64,000 nt of DNA from Martelella mediterranea (GTDB taxonomy: Bacteria > Pseudomonadota > Alphaproteobacteria > Rhizobiales > Rhizobiaceae): positions 1 to 64,000 of the forward strand of contig NZ_JAINWJ010000011.1 in assembly GCF_021021415.1 (NCBI RefSeq). Direction: 5' to 3'. The notes under the pieces were generated by a model, which saw nothing but the letters and a program-made list of their open reading frames with translations, had not been told where the DNA came from and ran no database searches. A program made the position numbers and the translations under genes. Of the stretch, positions 19,419-27,320 are shown in pieces. How positions within the stretch are numbered: position 1 is the stretch's first letter; each line of letters opens with the position of its first letter.

Positions 19419-20508
19419 TGAACCTTCCATTGGAAAAAGCCGAAAGCTCGGCGGGCAGGGCGCCCTGGGCCAGCGCCGGACCGACAATGCGGGCATGGGC
19501 TGCTGCAAGGGTGACGCCGGAATGGCAGATGGCGGCGTAAAGGCCGGGATGACCCGTCGCTTCGGCATAGATCGGCGAGCCGTCCGGTGGCAGCACGCGG
19601 AAGCCGCTCCACTGGCGCACCAGCCGGGCGCTGCCGAGTGCGGGAACGATCCGCGTGGCGCGACCGGCGAGCCGGACCGAAGCCGAGACGCTGACGCCAC
19701 GGTCGTCGGTATCTTCCTTGGTGGCGCCGATCATGATCGTGCCCTCCGCGGTCTGGCGGAGCCCGCTTGCGGGATAGGGCAGCATCGGCGCCATCCGCTC
19801 CAGAACCAGGATCTGGCCGCGCTCGGACCGCATCGGGATGGCGAGGCCAAGCGGCGCGGTCAGCGCCGGCGTGGCAAGGCCTGCCGCAACCACGACCCGC
19901 GCCGCCGTAAAACCCGCGTCATCCGTCTCCACGCGAAATTCTCCGTCGAGTGGAACAATCGTCCTCACCTTGCTGCGGAACTTGATCTTCCCGTCGCGCC
20001 GCGTGATGCCCTCATGCATTGCCGCCAGCAATTGCAAAGGGTTCACATGTCCGTCGGCTGCCGAGAAGCTGGCGCCGGAAACCTCAGGTCCAAGCTTGAT
20101 GGCAGGGAGCAGGTGCTCGAGTGCGACGCGATCGAGCATCTCGGTATCGGCGTCGCCGTGCTGGTTGTGCATGCGGCGGATCGCGGCAGCGCGCGTCTCA
20201 AGTTCCTCGTCGCCGAGACAGAACATCAACCCGCCGTTGCGCTCGTAGTCGATTTTGGCGCCGGTCTCCGCACTCAGTTGCTCCACGAAGGCGGGCCACA
20301 GATCGGCGCTCTTTCGGCTGAAGCGATGATATTCGGGGGCATTCGCGCCCTTGCTCTGCACCCAGACGAGGCCGAAATTGGCCCGCGCCGCGCGCAGGTC
20401 GCGATCTTCGCCATCGAGCACCAGCACCTTTCTGCCGCATCCGGCAATGCCGTAGGCCAGGGCCGCGCCGACAATGCCGCCGCCAATGACGATGAATTCG
20501 CTGTCCAA
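19399..20508 (-). CDS. FAD-dependent oxidoreductase, DadA-type (second in operon)
   Basis: 369 residues; first gene of the operon. FAD motif FIVIGGGIVGAALAYGIAG is at 5-23, followed by ARANFGLVWVQSKG, a segment typical of DadA-like subunits found with opine- or hydroxyproline-type dehydrogenases. The C-terminus has GLYAAICHSGVTLAAAHARI, corresponding to the usual GFSGHG loop but with Cys-His-Ser-Gly. It shares the operon with another DadA-type protein, a ferredoxin and an HcnB-type subunit. Transcription probably starts at the LysR-controlled promoter between this gene and 20601, where a 43-bp motif is shared with the binding-protein promoter. Confidence 0.88.
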   Translation of the reverse strand: MDSEFIVIGGGIVGAALAYGIAGCGRKVLVLDGEDRDLRAARANFGLVWVQSKGANAPEYHRFSRKSADLWPAFVEQLSAETGAKIDYERNGGLMFCLGDEELETRAAAIRRMHNQHGDADTEMLDRVALEHLLPAIKLGPEVSGASFSAADGHVNPLQLLAAMHEGITRRDGKIKFRSKVRTIVPLDGEFRVETDDAGFTAARVVVAAGLATPALTAPLGLAIPMRSERGQILVLERMAPMLPYPASGLRQTAEGTIMIGATKEDTDDRGVSVSASVRLAGRATRIVPALGSARLVRQWSGFRVLPPDGSPIYAEATGHPGLYAAICHSGVTLAAAHARIVGPALAQGALPAELSAFSNGRFNVQDCA

Positions 20509-20529
20509 CCGAGCCTCCTTCTTTGCTTG

Positions 20530-20597
20530 TTCAGATTATGAAGCCACGGTAGAATGTCAAAGTCGTTTAATTGGGCTACGTATTCACAAAGGTTATA
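20530..20597 (-). promoter_or_regulatory. LysR-type control region with 43-bp motif (copy 1)
   Basis: The block 20555-20597 starts TGTCAAAGTCG and ends AAAGGTTATA on the plus strand. Without gaps it aligns with 23182-23224, where the same ends and many interior bases recur. Read on the minus strand, the TGTCAAAG end gives TTTGACA, a good -35 hexamer, and TAATCT 16 nt on is a possible -10. The motif begins 47 nt from the start codon of 19399-20508. It also lies directly before the LysR ATG at 20601, so it could serve activation of the operon and autoregulation. Confidence 0.6.
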
Positions 20598-20600
20598 CCG

Positions 20601-21497
20601 ATGCGCGATCCAAGTCTCAGGCAGCTCGAAGCACTGATTGCCGTCGTGGAATCCGGAACGGTAAGCCGCGCCGCGGAAATTCTCAGAATCTCGCAACCCG
20701 CCGCAAGCAAGCTCATTCAGGAGCTGGAGGCCGATACCGGGCTGGAGCTTTTCGAACGCGAGAGCGGCCGGCTGGTGCCGACGGAGCGCGGCATGCGGCT
20801 TTATGAAGAGGTTGAGCGAGTGTTCGGCGGCGTGCGCCAGCTTGCCCGCGCCGTCGAGGCGATCCGCCGGGAGGATCGTGGACATCTGGTCATCGGAACG
20901 CTACCGGCACTTTCCGGGCCGTTCGTCAGCAGGGCGCTGGCGGCGTTTCACCGCCGACATCCCGATGTCTTCGTGTCGCTCGAATCGCGCAGCTCGCAAT
21001 TTCTGATGGAGGCCGTATTGCTGCGGCGGCTGGACGCGGCGCTGGTCATAAACGCGGTCGAGCACCCGTCGATCGAGACGGAGCGGCTGGAAAGCCCGCC
21101 GGCCATCGCCGCGCTGCCGCGCGGCCATGCCCTGGCGGCAAAACCGGTGCTGCGGCCCGAGGATTTTCATGATCAACCATTCATCGCTTTCGGAGTGACC
21201 GGCATGATGCGGCGGCGCACGGACGAAATCTTCGAAGCCCATGGCGTTCGCCCGGATATCGTTATCGAAGCCACAACAGCGCCGAATGTCGCCGAACTTG
21301 TCGCAGCCGGTCTCGGCGTTACGGTCGCTGACCCGCTCAGCATGGCGTTTGCCGCAGACAGGCTGGAGACGCGGCCATTCGAGCCGGACCTGACCTTCGA
21401 ATACAATATCCTGAGACCCGTGCGCGCCCGCAACAGTGCGCTTGCGGCGGCGTTCATCGAGGAAGTTCACAATCAGGCGCGTTCGCTAGAGGCATGA
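20601..21497 (+). CDS. LysR-family transcriptional regulator
   Basis: 298 residues from ATG 20601. An earlier in-frame start would run through the shared promoter motif. The N-terminal winged helix is at 5-65 (LRQLEALIAVVESGTVSRAA, then EILRISQPAASKLIQELE), and the effector-binding domain begins near 95 with GHLVIGTLPALSGPFVSRAL. It is divergent from the oxidase/importer operon and convergent with the binding-protein gene, both of which carry the same motif in their promoters. Probable activator of opine- or amino-acid-type uptake and oxidation; the inducer is unknown. Confidence 0.93.
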   Translation: MRDPSLRQLEALIAVVESGTVSRAAEILRISQPAASKLIQELEADTGLELFERESGRLVPTERGMRLYEEVERVFGGVRQLARAVEAIRREDRGHLVIGTLPALSGPFVSRALAAFHRRHPDVFVSLESRSSQFLMEAVLLRRLDAALVINAVEHPSIETERLESPPAIAALPRGHALAAKPVLRPEDFHDQPFIAFGVTGMMRRRTDEIFEAHGVRPDIVIEATTAPNVAELVAAGLGVTVADPLSMAFAADRLETRPFEPDLTFEYNILRPVRARNSALAAAFIEEVHNQARSLEA

Positions 21498-21505
21498 ACG
21501 CAAAC

Positions 21506-21528
21506 GCCCCGCCCTAACAGGGCGAGGC
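21506..21528. terminator. Stem-loop between convergent LysR and binding-protein genes
   Basis: GCCCCGCCCT-AAC-AGGGCGAGGC gives a 10-bp stem with one mismatch and a 3-nt loop, located between two convergent stop codons. On the minus strand it is followed by CGTTTGCGTTC, a weak T-rich tail, so it best serves the binding-protein gene. Confidence 0.5.
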
Positions 21529-21569
21529 GGAACTGTGACAGATTGGCGAGAAGCGGGCTGCCAGCAGTG

Positions 21570-23132
21570 TCAGCGCGTCAGCGCCGTTTTCTCGGTGATC
21601 GGCGGGGCGAGGTTCAGCGAACCTTTCAGTTCGTAGCCGAGGTCCAGCCCATCCGTTTGAACCCATACCTGCATCAGCTCGAACAGCGGGACAGAGCAGA
21701 CAGCGTCAAAGATCTTCTGCTGGGCTTCGGCCCAGAGCTTCTTCTGCTCCTCGGGATCGGATGCCACGCGGGCGGCCTGGATTTCCGCATCGGCGACATC
21801 GCAATGCGAGAAGTTCGTGACCCCCGTCGGCGTGCCGACGATCGAGGCGGAATCGTAGAACTGTGTCAGGTAGCTGTCGGCGACCGGGAAACGGGCCGCG
21901 CCATAGAACACGATATCGCTGGCATCCTGACGGATCTGGGAATGATAGGTCGGGTGGTCAACGATCTGCATGTCCAGATTGATGCCCGCTTCGGCGAGTT
22001 GCGCCTGTATCACTTCCATGACCGGCTGCTGCGATGAGCTGGACGATACGATCGCCGAGAGCTCGAGCCCGTCTTCAAAACCGGCCTCCGCAAGTAGCGA
22101 TTTTGCAAGCTCCAGATCATAGCTGTAGCCGCCAGCCGCGCAGTCTTCGCCAAGATAGCCTGGCGGCACCACCGAGCATCCCTTGTGCGCGACATCGGCG
22201 CCGACGAACTGGATCAGCTGATCGACATTGACCGCATGGGCGATGGCCTCACGGACCTTGAGATTGTCGAGCGGCGGATGGTTCATGTTGAGATGCAGCG
22301 TGCGGAATTCGCCGGGCGCGAAGATATCGATCGTCGCATCGCCCCAGGATTTCGCCTGATCGACCCATTGCTGCTCGCGCTTGCCATAGATCAGGTCGAG
22401 TTCGCCGGAGCGGAAGGCGAGTTCCCGGCTGGAATCGGAGGGAATGAACTCGTAATCGATGTCGTCAATCTGGGGCGCGCCGCGGAAATAGTCCGGGAAG
22501 GCGACAAGATGGGCGGATTGCTGCGTGACCGTCTTGTCGAACATGAACGGGCCCGTTCCGATCGGATGGTTCTTGAAATCATCACCATACTGTTCGGCCG
22601 CCTTCTGGCTGATGATATTGCCGCCGTGATAGTTGGCGACGAGACCCAGGAAGCCGGGCACCGGCTCGCTCAGCGTGATGCGGACGGTGAGCGGATCGAT
22701 GGCCTCGATGCTTGCGAATGCGGCATAGTCGTTCGCGAAGGATGAGGTCTCGGGGTTCTTGGCCCGGTTCAGGGTGTAGACAACATCATCGGCCGTCAGC
22801 GTGCCGAAATCGCCGTGAAATTTCACCCCGTCGCGCAGATGAAAAGTCCAGACGAGACCATCGTCCGATGTCTCCCAGCTTTCAGCCAGATCCGGCTCGA
22901 TTGCCGCTGGATCGGCGCTGCCCGGCGGGAAGCGGACCAGTCCGTTGAACATCCACGAGACCAGCGCGACATCTTGTGTCTGCGTGGCCCGCGCCGGATC
23001 TGCGGTTGAAAGATCGGCGGAACCGATGCCGACTCTCAGCGTCTCCGCGCCAGCCGATCCCGCCGCCATTCCAATCACCAGGGCAAGCGCGGTCGTCGCC
23101 CCCGAAATTGAGCTATTACGATGCTTCAGCAT
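21570..23132 (-). CDS. Dipeptide/opine-type ABC transporter substrate-binding protein (SBP family 5)
   Basis: 520 residues from ATG 23132; the GTG two codons earlier sits too close to the GGAG ribosome site. A signal peptide (STTALALVIGMAAGSAGA-ETLRV) is followed by the family 5 layout: ETLRVGIGSADLSTADPARA, WETSDDGLVWTFHLRDGVKFHG (in parts: LVWTFHLRDGVKFH), and VREAIAHAVNVDQLI. These proteins bind peptides, opines, glutathione or sugars in the periplasm. It is transcribed alone from a promoter sharing the 43-bp motif with the permease/oxidase operon, and is the only candidate binding protein for the DppBC-DF genes at 12983-16649. Confidence 0.93.
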   Translation of the reverse strand: MLKHRNSSISGATTALALVIGMAAGSAGAETLRVGIGSADLSTADPARATQTQDVALVSWMFNGLVRFPPGSADPAAIEPDLAESWETSDDGLVWTFHLRDGVKFHGDFGTLTADDVVYTLNRAKNPETSSFANDYAAFASIEAIDPLTVRITLSEPVPGFLGLVANYHGGNIISQKAAEQYGDDFKNHPIGTGPFMFDKTVTQQSAHLVAFPDYFRGAPQIDDIDYEFIPSDSSRELAFRSGELDLIYGKREQQWVDQAKSWGDATIDIFAPGEFRTLHLNMNHPPLDNLKVREAIAHAVNVDQLIQFVGADVAHKGCSVVPPGYLGEDCAAGGYSYDLELAKSLLAEAGFEDGLELSAIVSSSSSQQPVMEVIQAQLAEAGINLDMQIVDHPTYHSQIRQDASDIVFYGAARFPVADSYLTQFYDSASIVGTPTGVTNFSHCDVADAEIQAARVASDPEEQKKLWAEAQQKIFDAVCSVPLFELMQVWVQTDGLDLGYELKGSLNLAPPITEKTALTR

Positions 23133-23181
23133 ATTCACCTCTCCTTTGTTTTGAAGATAGGTAATAAGCTCAAGGTATAAG

Positions 23182-23224
23182 TGTCAAAGTCGATATTTTG
23201 CGGGATGTATATGAAAAGGTTATA
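23182..23224 (-). promoter_or_regulatory. LysR-type control motif (copy 2) before the binding-protein gene
   Basis: TGTCAAAGTCG at 23182-23192 and AAAGGTTATA at 23215-23224 repeat the ends of the block at 20555-20597 with the same 43-bp length. On the minus strand it presents TTTGACA as a -35. The motif begins 44 nt (measured on the genome) from the ATG at 23132, against 47 nt for copy 1, so the architecture of both promoters is the same. An unrelated gene (23295-24392) ends 71 nt away. Confidence 0.6.
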
Positions 23225-23294
23225 TACCTGTTCTGCGACCGGCAACTGAAGTCCGGCTGCGTTGCTGAGGCGGGCATACATGCGGCCATTGCTT

Positions 23295-24392
23295 CTATTG
23301 CCAGGAATCGCTGTCGGACATCATAGACCAGACCGTAACGAAAAGCGCAGCGATCAGCGGACCGACGACGAAACCGTTCACACCCATGAGCGTGATGCCG
23401 CCGAGGGTCGATACCAGGATGAGATAGTCCGGCATGCGGGCGCCTTTGCCGACGAGAGGCGGCCTCAGCAGGTTGTCGACGAGGCTGATGACCAGTATTC
23501 CCGTCGCGAGCAGAATGAGCCCTTTGATGACGTCCCCTGAAAGCAGGAGGTAAAAGGCGGCGGGCACCCAGACGGCGGCTGCGCCAATCACCGGAAGCAG
23601 CGACAGAAACGCCATCACGACGCCCCAAAGAAGCGCGCCGTCCATTCCCAGAAGCCAGAAAACGATACCGCCGATCGTGCCCTGGACCAGGGCGATGACG
23701 ACACTGCCCCTGACCGTCGCCGTGATCACCCGGGAGAATTTGTCGAGAAACTGTTCCGTCTGGCGCGGGGTGAGCGGGCTGGACTTTCGCACTGTTGCCG
23801 ACAAGGCTGCGCCGTCGCGCAGGAGAAAGAACAGGATATAGAGCAGCACCCCGGCATTGGCGATTATCCGGATTGCGCCCTGGCCAAGCCCGAGGGCCTG
23901 CGGCGCCGCCCATTGCGTGACCTCCACCAGCGCAGCGTCGAGGCGCCCCTGAAGCTCCTCCAGGGAACCGATGCGGATGAAGTCAAATGCCTGCAGCACG
24001 AAGGGCGGCGCCCTTGCGCGTAGGCTCTCGAAGGCCGAGGGCAGATCGATATCATGCATGGACATGAAGCGATAAAATCGCGCGGCCTCCCGGGCAACGG
24101 CGATGAAGATCAAGGCTGAAGGGATCAGGATGACGCAGACGCACACAAACAGACCGATGCTCGCGGCAATATTCCTGCGCGGCTGCAGGCGGGCCGCGAT
24201 CATTTTCTGGAAAGGATGGAACAGGATTGCAAGCACCACCGCCCACAGGATCGCGCCGTAGAAGGGCCGTATCAGCCAGATGAAGGCGACAGACGCAATC
24301 ACGGTCAGAATTACAAAACTTGCCTGCTGAACCTGTCTTTGCTGCATTGTACCGCCCATCGCCGGTCGTGGGTTTTCTTGGAGACCTGTCAT
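23295..24392 (-). CDS. AI-2E family transporter (PerM-like membrane protein)
   Basis: About 365 residues from ATG 24392; ATGs at 24359 and 24347 are possible alternatives, and the frame further upstream has no coding look. Seven to eight predicted membrane helices: two near the N-terminus (FVILTVIASVAFIWLI, ILWAVVLAILFHPF), another pair after 60, and a cluster in the C-terminal half. The family hallmark is the C-terminal region with LLPVIGAAAVWVPAAFYLL and the ending VNGFVVGPLIAALFVTVW. Despite the family name, most members are not shown to move autoinducer-2; some are Na+/H+ antiporters or exporters. It stands alone between two regulatory systems and nothing nearby suggests its cargo. Confidence 0.85.
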   Translation of the reverse strand: MTGLQENPRPAMGGTMQQRQVQQASFVILTVIASVAFIWLIRPFYGAILWAVVLAILFHPFQKMIAARLQPRRNIAASIGLFVCVCVILIPSALIFIAVAREAARFYRFMSMHDIDLPSAFESLRARAPPFVLQAFDFIRIGSLEELQGRLDAALVEVTQWAAPQALGLGQGAIRIIANAGVLLYILFFLLRDGAALSATVRKSSPLTPRQTEQFLDKFSRVITATVRGSVVIALVQGTIGGIVFWLLGMDGALLWGVVMAFLSLLPVIGAAAVWVPAAFYLLLSGDVIKGLILLATGILVISLVDNLLRPPLVGKGARMPDYLILVSTLGGITLMGVNGFVVGPLIAALFVTVWSMMSDSDSWQ

Positions 24393-24569
24393 CGAGCTGG
24401 ACCTTTGGCTGCATTCAGCCGGACGCCTAGCAGCGGATGAAGATGAACATCCCGGTCTAAATCCGCGACGACAATATAGCGCCGGCCAGCGCGCGCTGCA
24501 CGACAAAACAGTTGACAAAAATGGCCGCCCGGATCGCTGCCGTTCCAAAGAACCGGCTCCTGCAATTCC

Positions 24570-25463
24570 TCAAACAGCCCTTTCTGCGCGAAGCGCTTCC
24601 TTGAACAGTTCGAAAGCGGTCGTGCCGCGCCGATCGGGGTAATAGAGGTGGTAGCCGGAAAACGGCTCGCACCACGGCTCCAGCAGGCGGGTGAGGCGGC
24701 CATCGGCTATCGCCGCCGCCACCAGGTCCTCCAGGATGTAGAGGATGCCGAAACCTTCCAGGGCGGCGGCGACCAGCAGGTCGCCATCGTTGAAGACCGG
24801 GCCGCGACCTGGCTTGACCGTCATCGCGCGGCCGTCACGTTCGAATGACCAGGGCGACAGATTGCCATGCGCGTCGGCATAGGCGATGCAGCGATGGGCG
24901 GTGAGATCGCCCGGCTCCATCGGCGTTGGATGGTCGCGGAGATAGCCGGGTGCTGCCACCACCGCGACGCGCAGCGGAGGCCCGACCGCGAGCGCGATCA
25001 TGTCCTTCTCCAGCCGTTCGCCAAGCCGGATGCCCGCATCGTAGCGGCCCGCCACGACATCGGTCATGCTGTCCTCCACGTTCACCGCCACCTCGATGCC
25101 CGGGTGGCGGCGCATGAAGGCGGGGAGCATTGGCCACAGCACCGTGTCCGCGGCGTGTTTGCCCGTCGTGATCCGGACCGTGCCGATCGCGGCCCCGCGG
25201 GCATGGGACAGCGCCTCGATCTCGTCGTCCAGCCCCGCCAATGCCGGCGATAGCGTGGCGAGCAGGCGCTCGCCGGCGGCGGTGGGAGCGACGCTGCGCG
25301 TTGTGCGGGTGAGCAGGCGAAAGCCGAGCTGGTCCTCCAGCCGCTTCATGGTCTGGCTCAATGCAGACTGGGTGACGCCGAGCCGCCGCGCGGCGCGGGT
25401 GAAGCTGCGGTCGGAGGCAATTGCCGCGAAGATGGCGAGGTCGCCGAACTGATCCGGACGCAT
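24570..25463 (-). CDS. LysR-family transcriptional regulator
   Basis: 297 residues. Winged helix at 5-65 (LAIFAAIASDRSFTRAARRL, GVTQSALSQTMKRLE) and effector domain from about 90 (GTVRITTGKHAADTVLWPML). It belongs to the group that often controls an adjacent short-chain dehydrogenase or aldo/keto reductase. It is divergent from the SDR gene at 25565 with a 101-bp shared promoter region, so the SDR is the expected target. The C-terminal segment with WCEPFSGYHLYYPDRRGTTAFELF is standard for the family. Confidence 0.92.
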   Translation of the reverse strand: MRPDQFGDLAIFAAIASDRSFTRAARRLGVTQSALSQTMKRLEDQLGFRLLTRTTRSVAPTAAGERLLATLSPALAGLDDEIEALSHARGAAIGTVRITTGKHAADTVLWPMLPAFMRRHPGIEVAVNVEDSMTDVVAGRYDAGIRLGERLEKDMIALAVGPPLRVAVVAAPGYLRDHPTPMEPGDLTAHRCIAYADAHGNLSPWSFERDGRAMTVKPGRGPVFNDGDLLVAAALEGFGILYILEDLVAAAIADGRLTRLLEPWCEPFSGYHLYYPDRRGTTAFELFKEALRAERAV

Positions 25464-25564
25464 TGATGATTCCTGCTACTGGGGCCTATTACTCATTAGG
25501 CGGTTATGCTGATCCATTAGCATTGCTACATAGTCGACGACTGCACAAGAGCAAGGAGACGATG

Positions 25565-26377
25565 ATGTCAAAGGTTTGGTTGGTGACCGGCGCGAGCCGG
25601 GGACTTGGACGCGAGATCGCGCGCGCGGCGCTCGATGCGGGCGAAACGGTGGTGGCGACGGCGCGCTCCGCCGATGCGGTGCGCGCGGCCTTCGGGGACT
25701 ACGATCGCCTGCACGCCCGCGCGCTCGATATCACCGATGCCGAGGCCGCCAATACGGCGGCGGCCGAGACCGCCGAGCGGTTCGGCGCGATCGACGTGCT
25801 GGTCAACAATGCCGGCTATGCCGAGCTGGGCTTCTTCGAGACCTTTACCGATGAAGCGGTGCGGCGGCAGTTCGAGGTCAATCTGTTCGGCACGATGAAC
25901 GTCGCGCGCGCGGTCGCCCCCCATATGCGTCGCCGCCGCGCAGGCCTGATCGTCACCATCTCGTCGGTCAGCGGGCTGGTCTCCAATGGCGGGGGCGCGG
26001 TCTATTCGGCGTCGAAATTCGCGGTCGAGGGATGGATGGAAGGTTTTGCGCAGGAACTGGCGCCGTTCGGCATCCGCTCGCTGCTGGTCGAGCCGGGCAT
26101 GCTGCGCACCGACTTCATGGACGGCAAGTCTGCAAGTTTCGGCAGCATCGACATTCCGGATTATGCCGAGGCGATCGCGCAGTATCGCGCGTTTGTCGAC
26201 GGCGCGAACGGTAACCAGCCGGGCGATCCGAAGCGGCTCGCGGCACGGATCGTGGCGCTTGCCGCGCAGGACGAGGCGCCGTCGCGGTTCGTGTTCGGCG
26301 ACGACGCCCGGCAGTGGGCCGGCGCAAAGGTCGCTCAGTTGCAGCAGGAGATCGCCCGGTCAGCCGATTACGACTGA
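25565..26377 (+). CDS. Short-chain dehydrogenase/reductase
   Basis: 270 residues from ATG 25565; an ATG one codon earlier also fits AAGGAGACG, but the second has the better spacing. Cofactor motif is TGASRGLG (8-15), the structural NNAG motif is LVNNAGYAE, the catalytic Ser is in TISSVSG, and Y-x-x-x-K is YSASK. The classical SDR set is complete, and the Arg after TGAS favours NADP(H). Divergent from a LysR gene. Substrate not indicated by the context; probably a carbonyl reductase for small ketones or aldehydes. Confidence 0.93.
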   Translation: MSKVWLVTGASRGLGREIARAALDAGETVVATARSADAVRAAFGDYDRLHARALDITDAEAANTAAAETAERFGAIDVLVNNAGYAELGFFETFTDEAVRRQFEVNLFGTMNVARAVAPHMRRRRAGLIVTISSVSGLVSNGGGAVYSASKFAVEGWMEGFAQELAPFGIRSLLVEPGMLRTDFMDGKSASFGSIDIPDYAEAIAQYRAFVDGANGNQPGDPKRLAARIVALAAQDEAPSRFVFGDDARQWAGAKVAQLQQEIARSADYD

Positions 26378-26758
26378 TGCGATCTGAAGATAAAGCCGTC
26401 CCGATCATTGAAACGGCTCGAACTCTGGGCCTCCCTTTTCCGGTGGGGCTTGTTCCAGTGCCGTTGCGCAACAGAAAATGCGCCGATCAACGCCTTCATT
26501 CACCAGCGCCGGACGGCGATGCCCGACGCCTACTCTTTCGTGGCAGCACGTAATGCGTATCGGCTGAGGTTCACTGCTCAAAAGGTCTTTGTGTGACCGG
26601 GGCCAAACAAGGCTCCAACTGCCATGAAGCCGCGCTGTTTCCAGAACGTCAGGGACGAACCGCTTGCTGATAGCGCTTGCCGTTTCACTGTCGTTTTGGC
26701 TCGGCCGAAGATTCCGCGATGGTTGCTTTTGCAAGGCGTTGTCGCCTTTGTTCTTGCC
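26378..26758. other. Intergenic stretch without a supported gene
   Basis: This lies between the SDR stop and the end of the Rrf2 gene. Open frames exist on both strands (for example 26405-26734 on the minus strand) but show neither a ribosome site nor a recognisable family. No repeat or hairpin stood out. Confidence 0.5.
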
Positions 26759-27199
26759 TCAATCGTTTCCTTTGTGTCCCGTTCTGCTCTGCTCGAAATT
26801 CAAGGCCAGATCGGCGACGGAGACGCTTCTGAGATGCGCTTCGAAGTGCTGCTGGGCCTTCAAAAGGGCGTTTGCTGTCGCGTCATTTGCCGCACGGGCA
26901 AGCAGACAGGTCGTTTGGCCGTCATCGATGCCGATGGCAAAAAGCGCGGGTGCATCGAGCGCCTGATAGATGTCGAGCAGCGATATCTCGGTCAGCGGCC
27001 TTGCGAGCGACCATCCCCCGCCATGGCCCTTGACCGAGACGACGATGCCAGCCTGGCGCAGGCCTGCCATGGTCCGGCGAACAACGGACGCGTTTGTGCC
27101 CAGCATCCGGGCAATCAGCTCAGACGTCGCCGGCGTTCGCATCCTCTCCAGGTGCAGCAGGGCGTGAAGCACGCGCGGCAGTCGGCTGTCCTGGCGCAT
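26759..27199 (-). CDS. Rrf2-family transcriptional regulator (without Fe-S cysteines)
   Basis: 146 residues from ATG 27199, which has AAAGGAAACAGG before it; an ATG ten codons earlier is possible. The winged helix covers about 1-70 (SRLPRVLHALLHLER, TSELIARMLGTNASVVRRTM, GIVVSVKGHGGGWSLAR). The GHGGGWSLAR wing is diagnostic for Rrf2. The three clustered Cys that bind Fe-S in IscR, NsrR and RirA are absent; only one Cys (TTCLLA) is present, as in redox- or small-molecule-responsive members such as YwnA/HypR types. Divergent from a secreted hydrolase gene with a perfect inverted repeat between them. Confidence 0.88.
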   Translation of the reverse strand: MRQDSRLPRVLHALLHLERMRTPATSELIARMLGTNASVVRRTMAGLRQAGIVVSVKGHGGGWSLARPLTEISLLDIYQALDAPALFAIGIDDGQTTCLLARAANDATANALLKAQQHFEAHLRSVSVADLALNFEQSRTGHKGND

Positions 27200-27223
27200 C
27201 CTGTTTCCTTTCGTAACAAATGA

Positions 27224-27246
27224 ACGCACGAGATATTGACGTGCGT
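27224..27246. promoter_or_regulatory. Perfect inverted repeat, probable Rrf2 operator
   Basis: ACGCACG (27224-27230) and CGTGCGT (27240-27246) form 7-bp perfect arms with a 9-bp AT-rich spacer. It stands 25 nt upstream of the Rrf2 start and 75 nt upstream of the hydrolase start, a position suited to autoregulation and control of the divergent gene. Assignment to the regulator is inference. Confidence 0.5.
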
Positions 27247-27320
27247 GCAGTTATGGTACATTTGAAGATACATGACTTTATCAGGCCGCACAAATTCAAA
27301 CCCCGATGGAGCAGCGTCAG

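Noticed and set aside
24393..24569. Promoter for the AI-2E-type gene
   Set aside because: No -35/-10 pair stood out; the start codon itself is uncertain.
25464..25564. LysR box searched for between the divergent LysR and SDR genes
   Set aside because: Only loose dyads such as ATGCT-N8-AGCAT were found; none fits T-N11-A clearly, so no site is called.
26405..26734. 109-codon minus-strand frame after the SDR gene
   Set aside because: No ribosome site, no family resemblance, and no codon bias matching neighbours.
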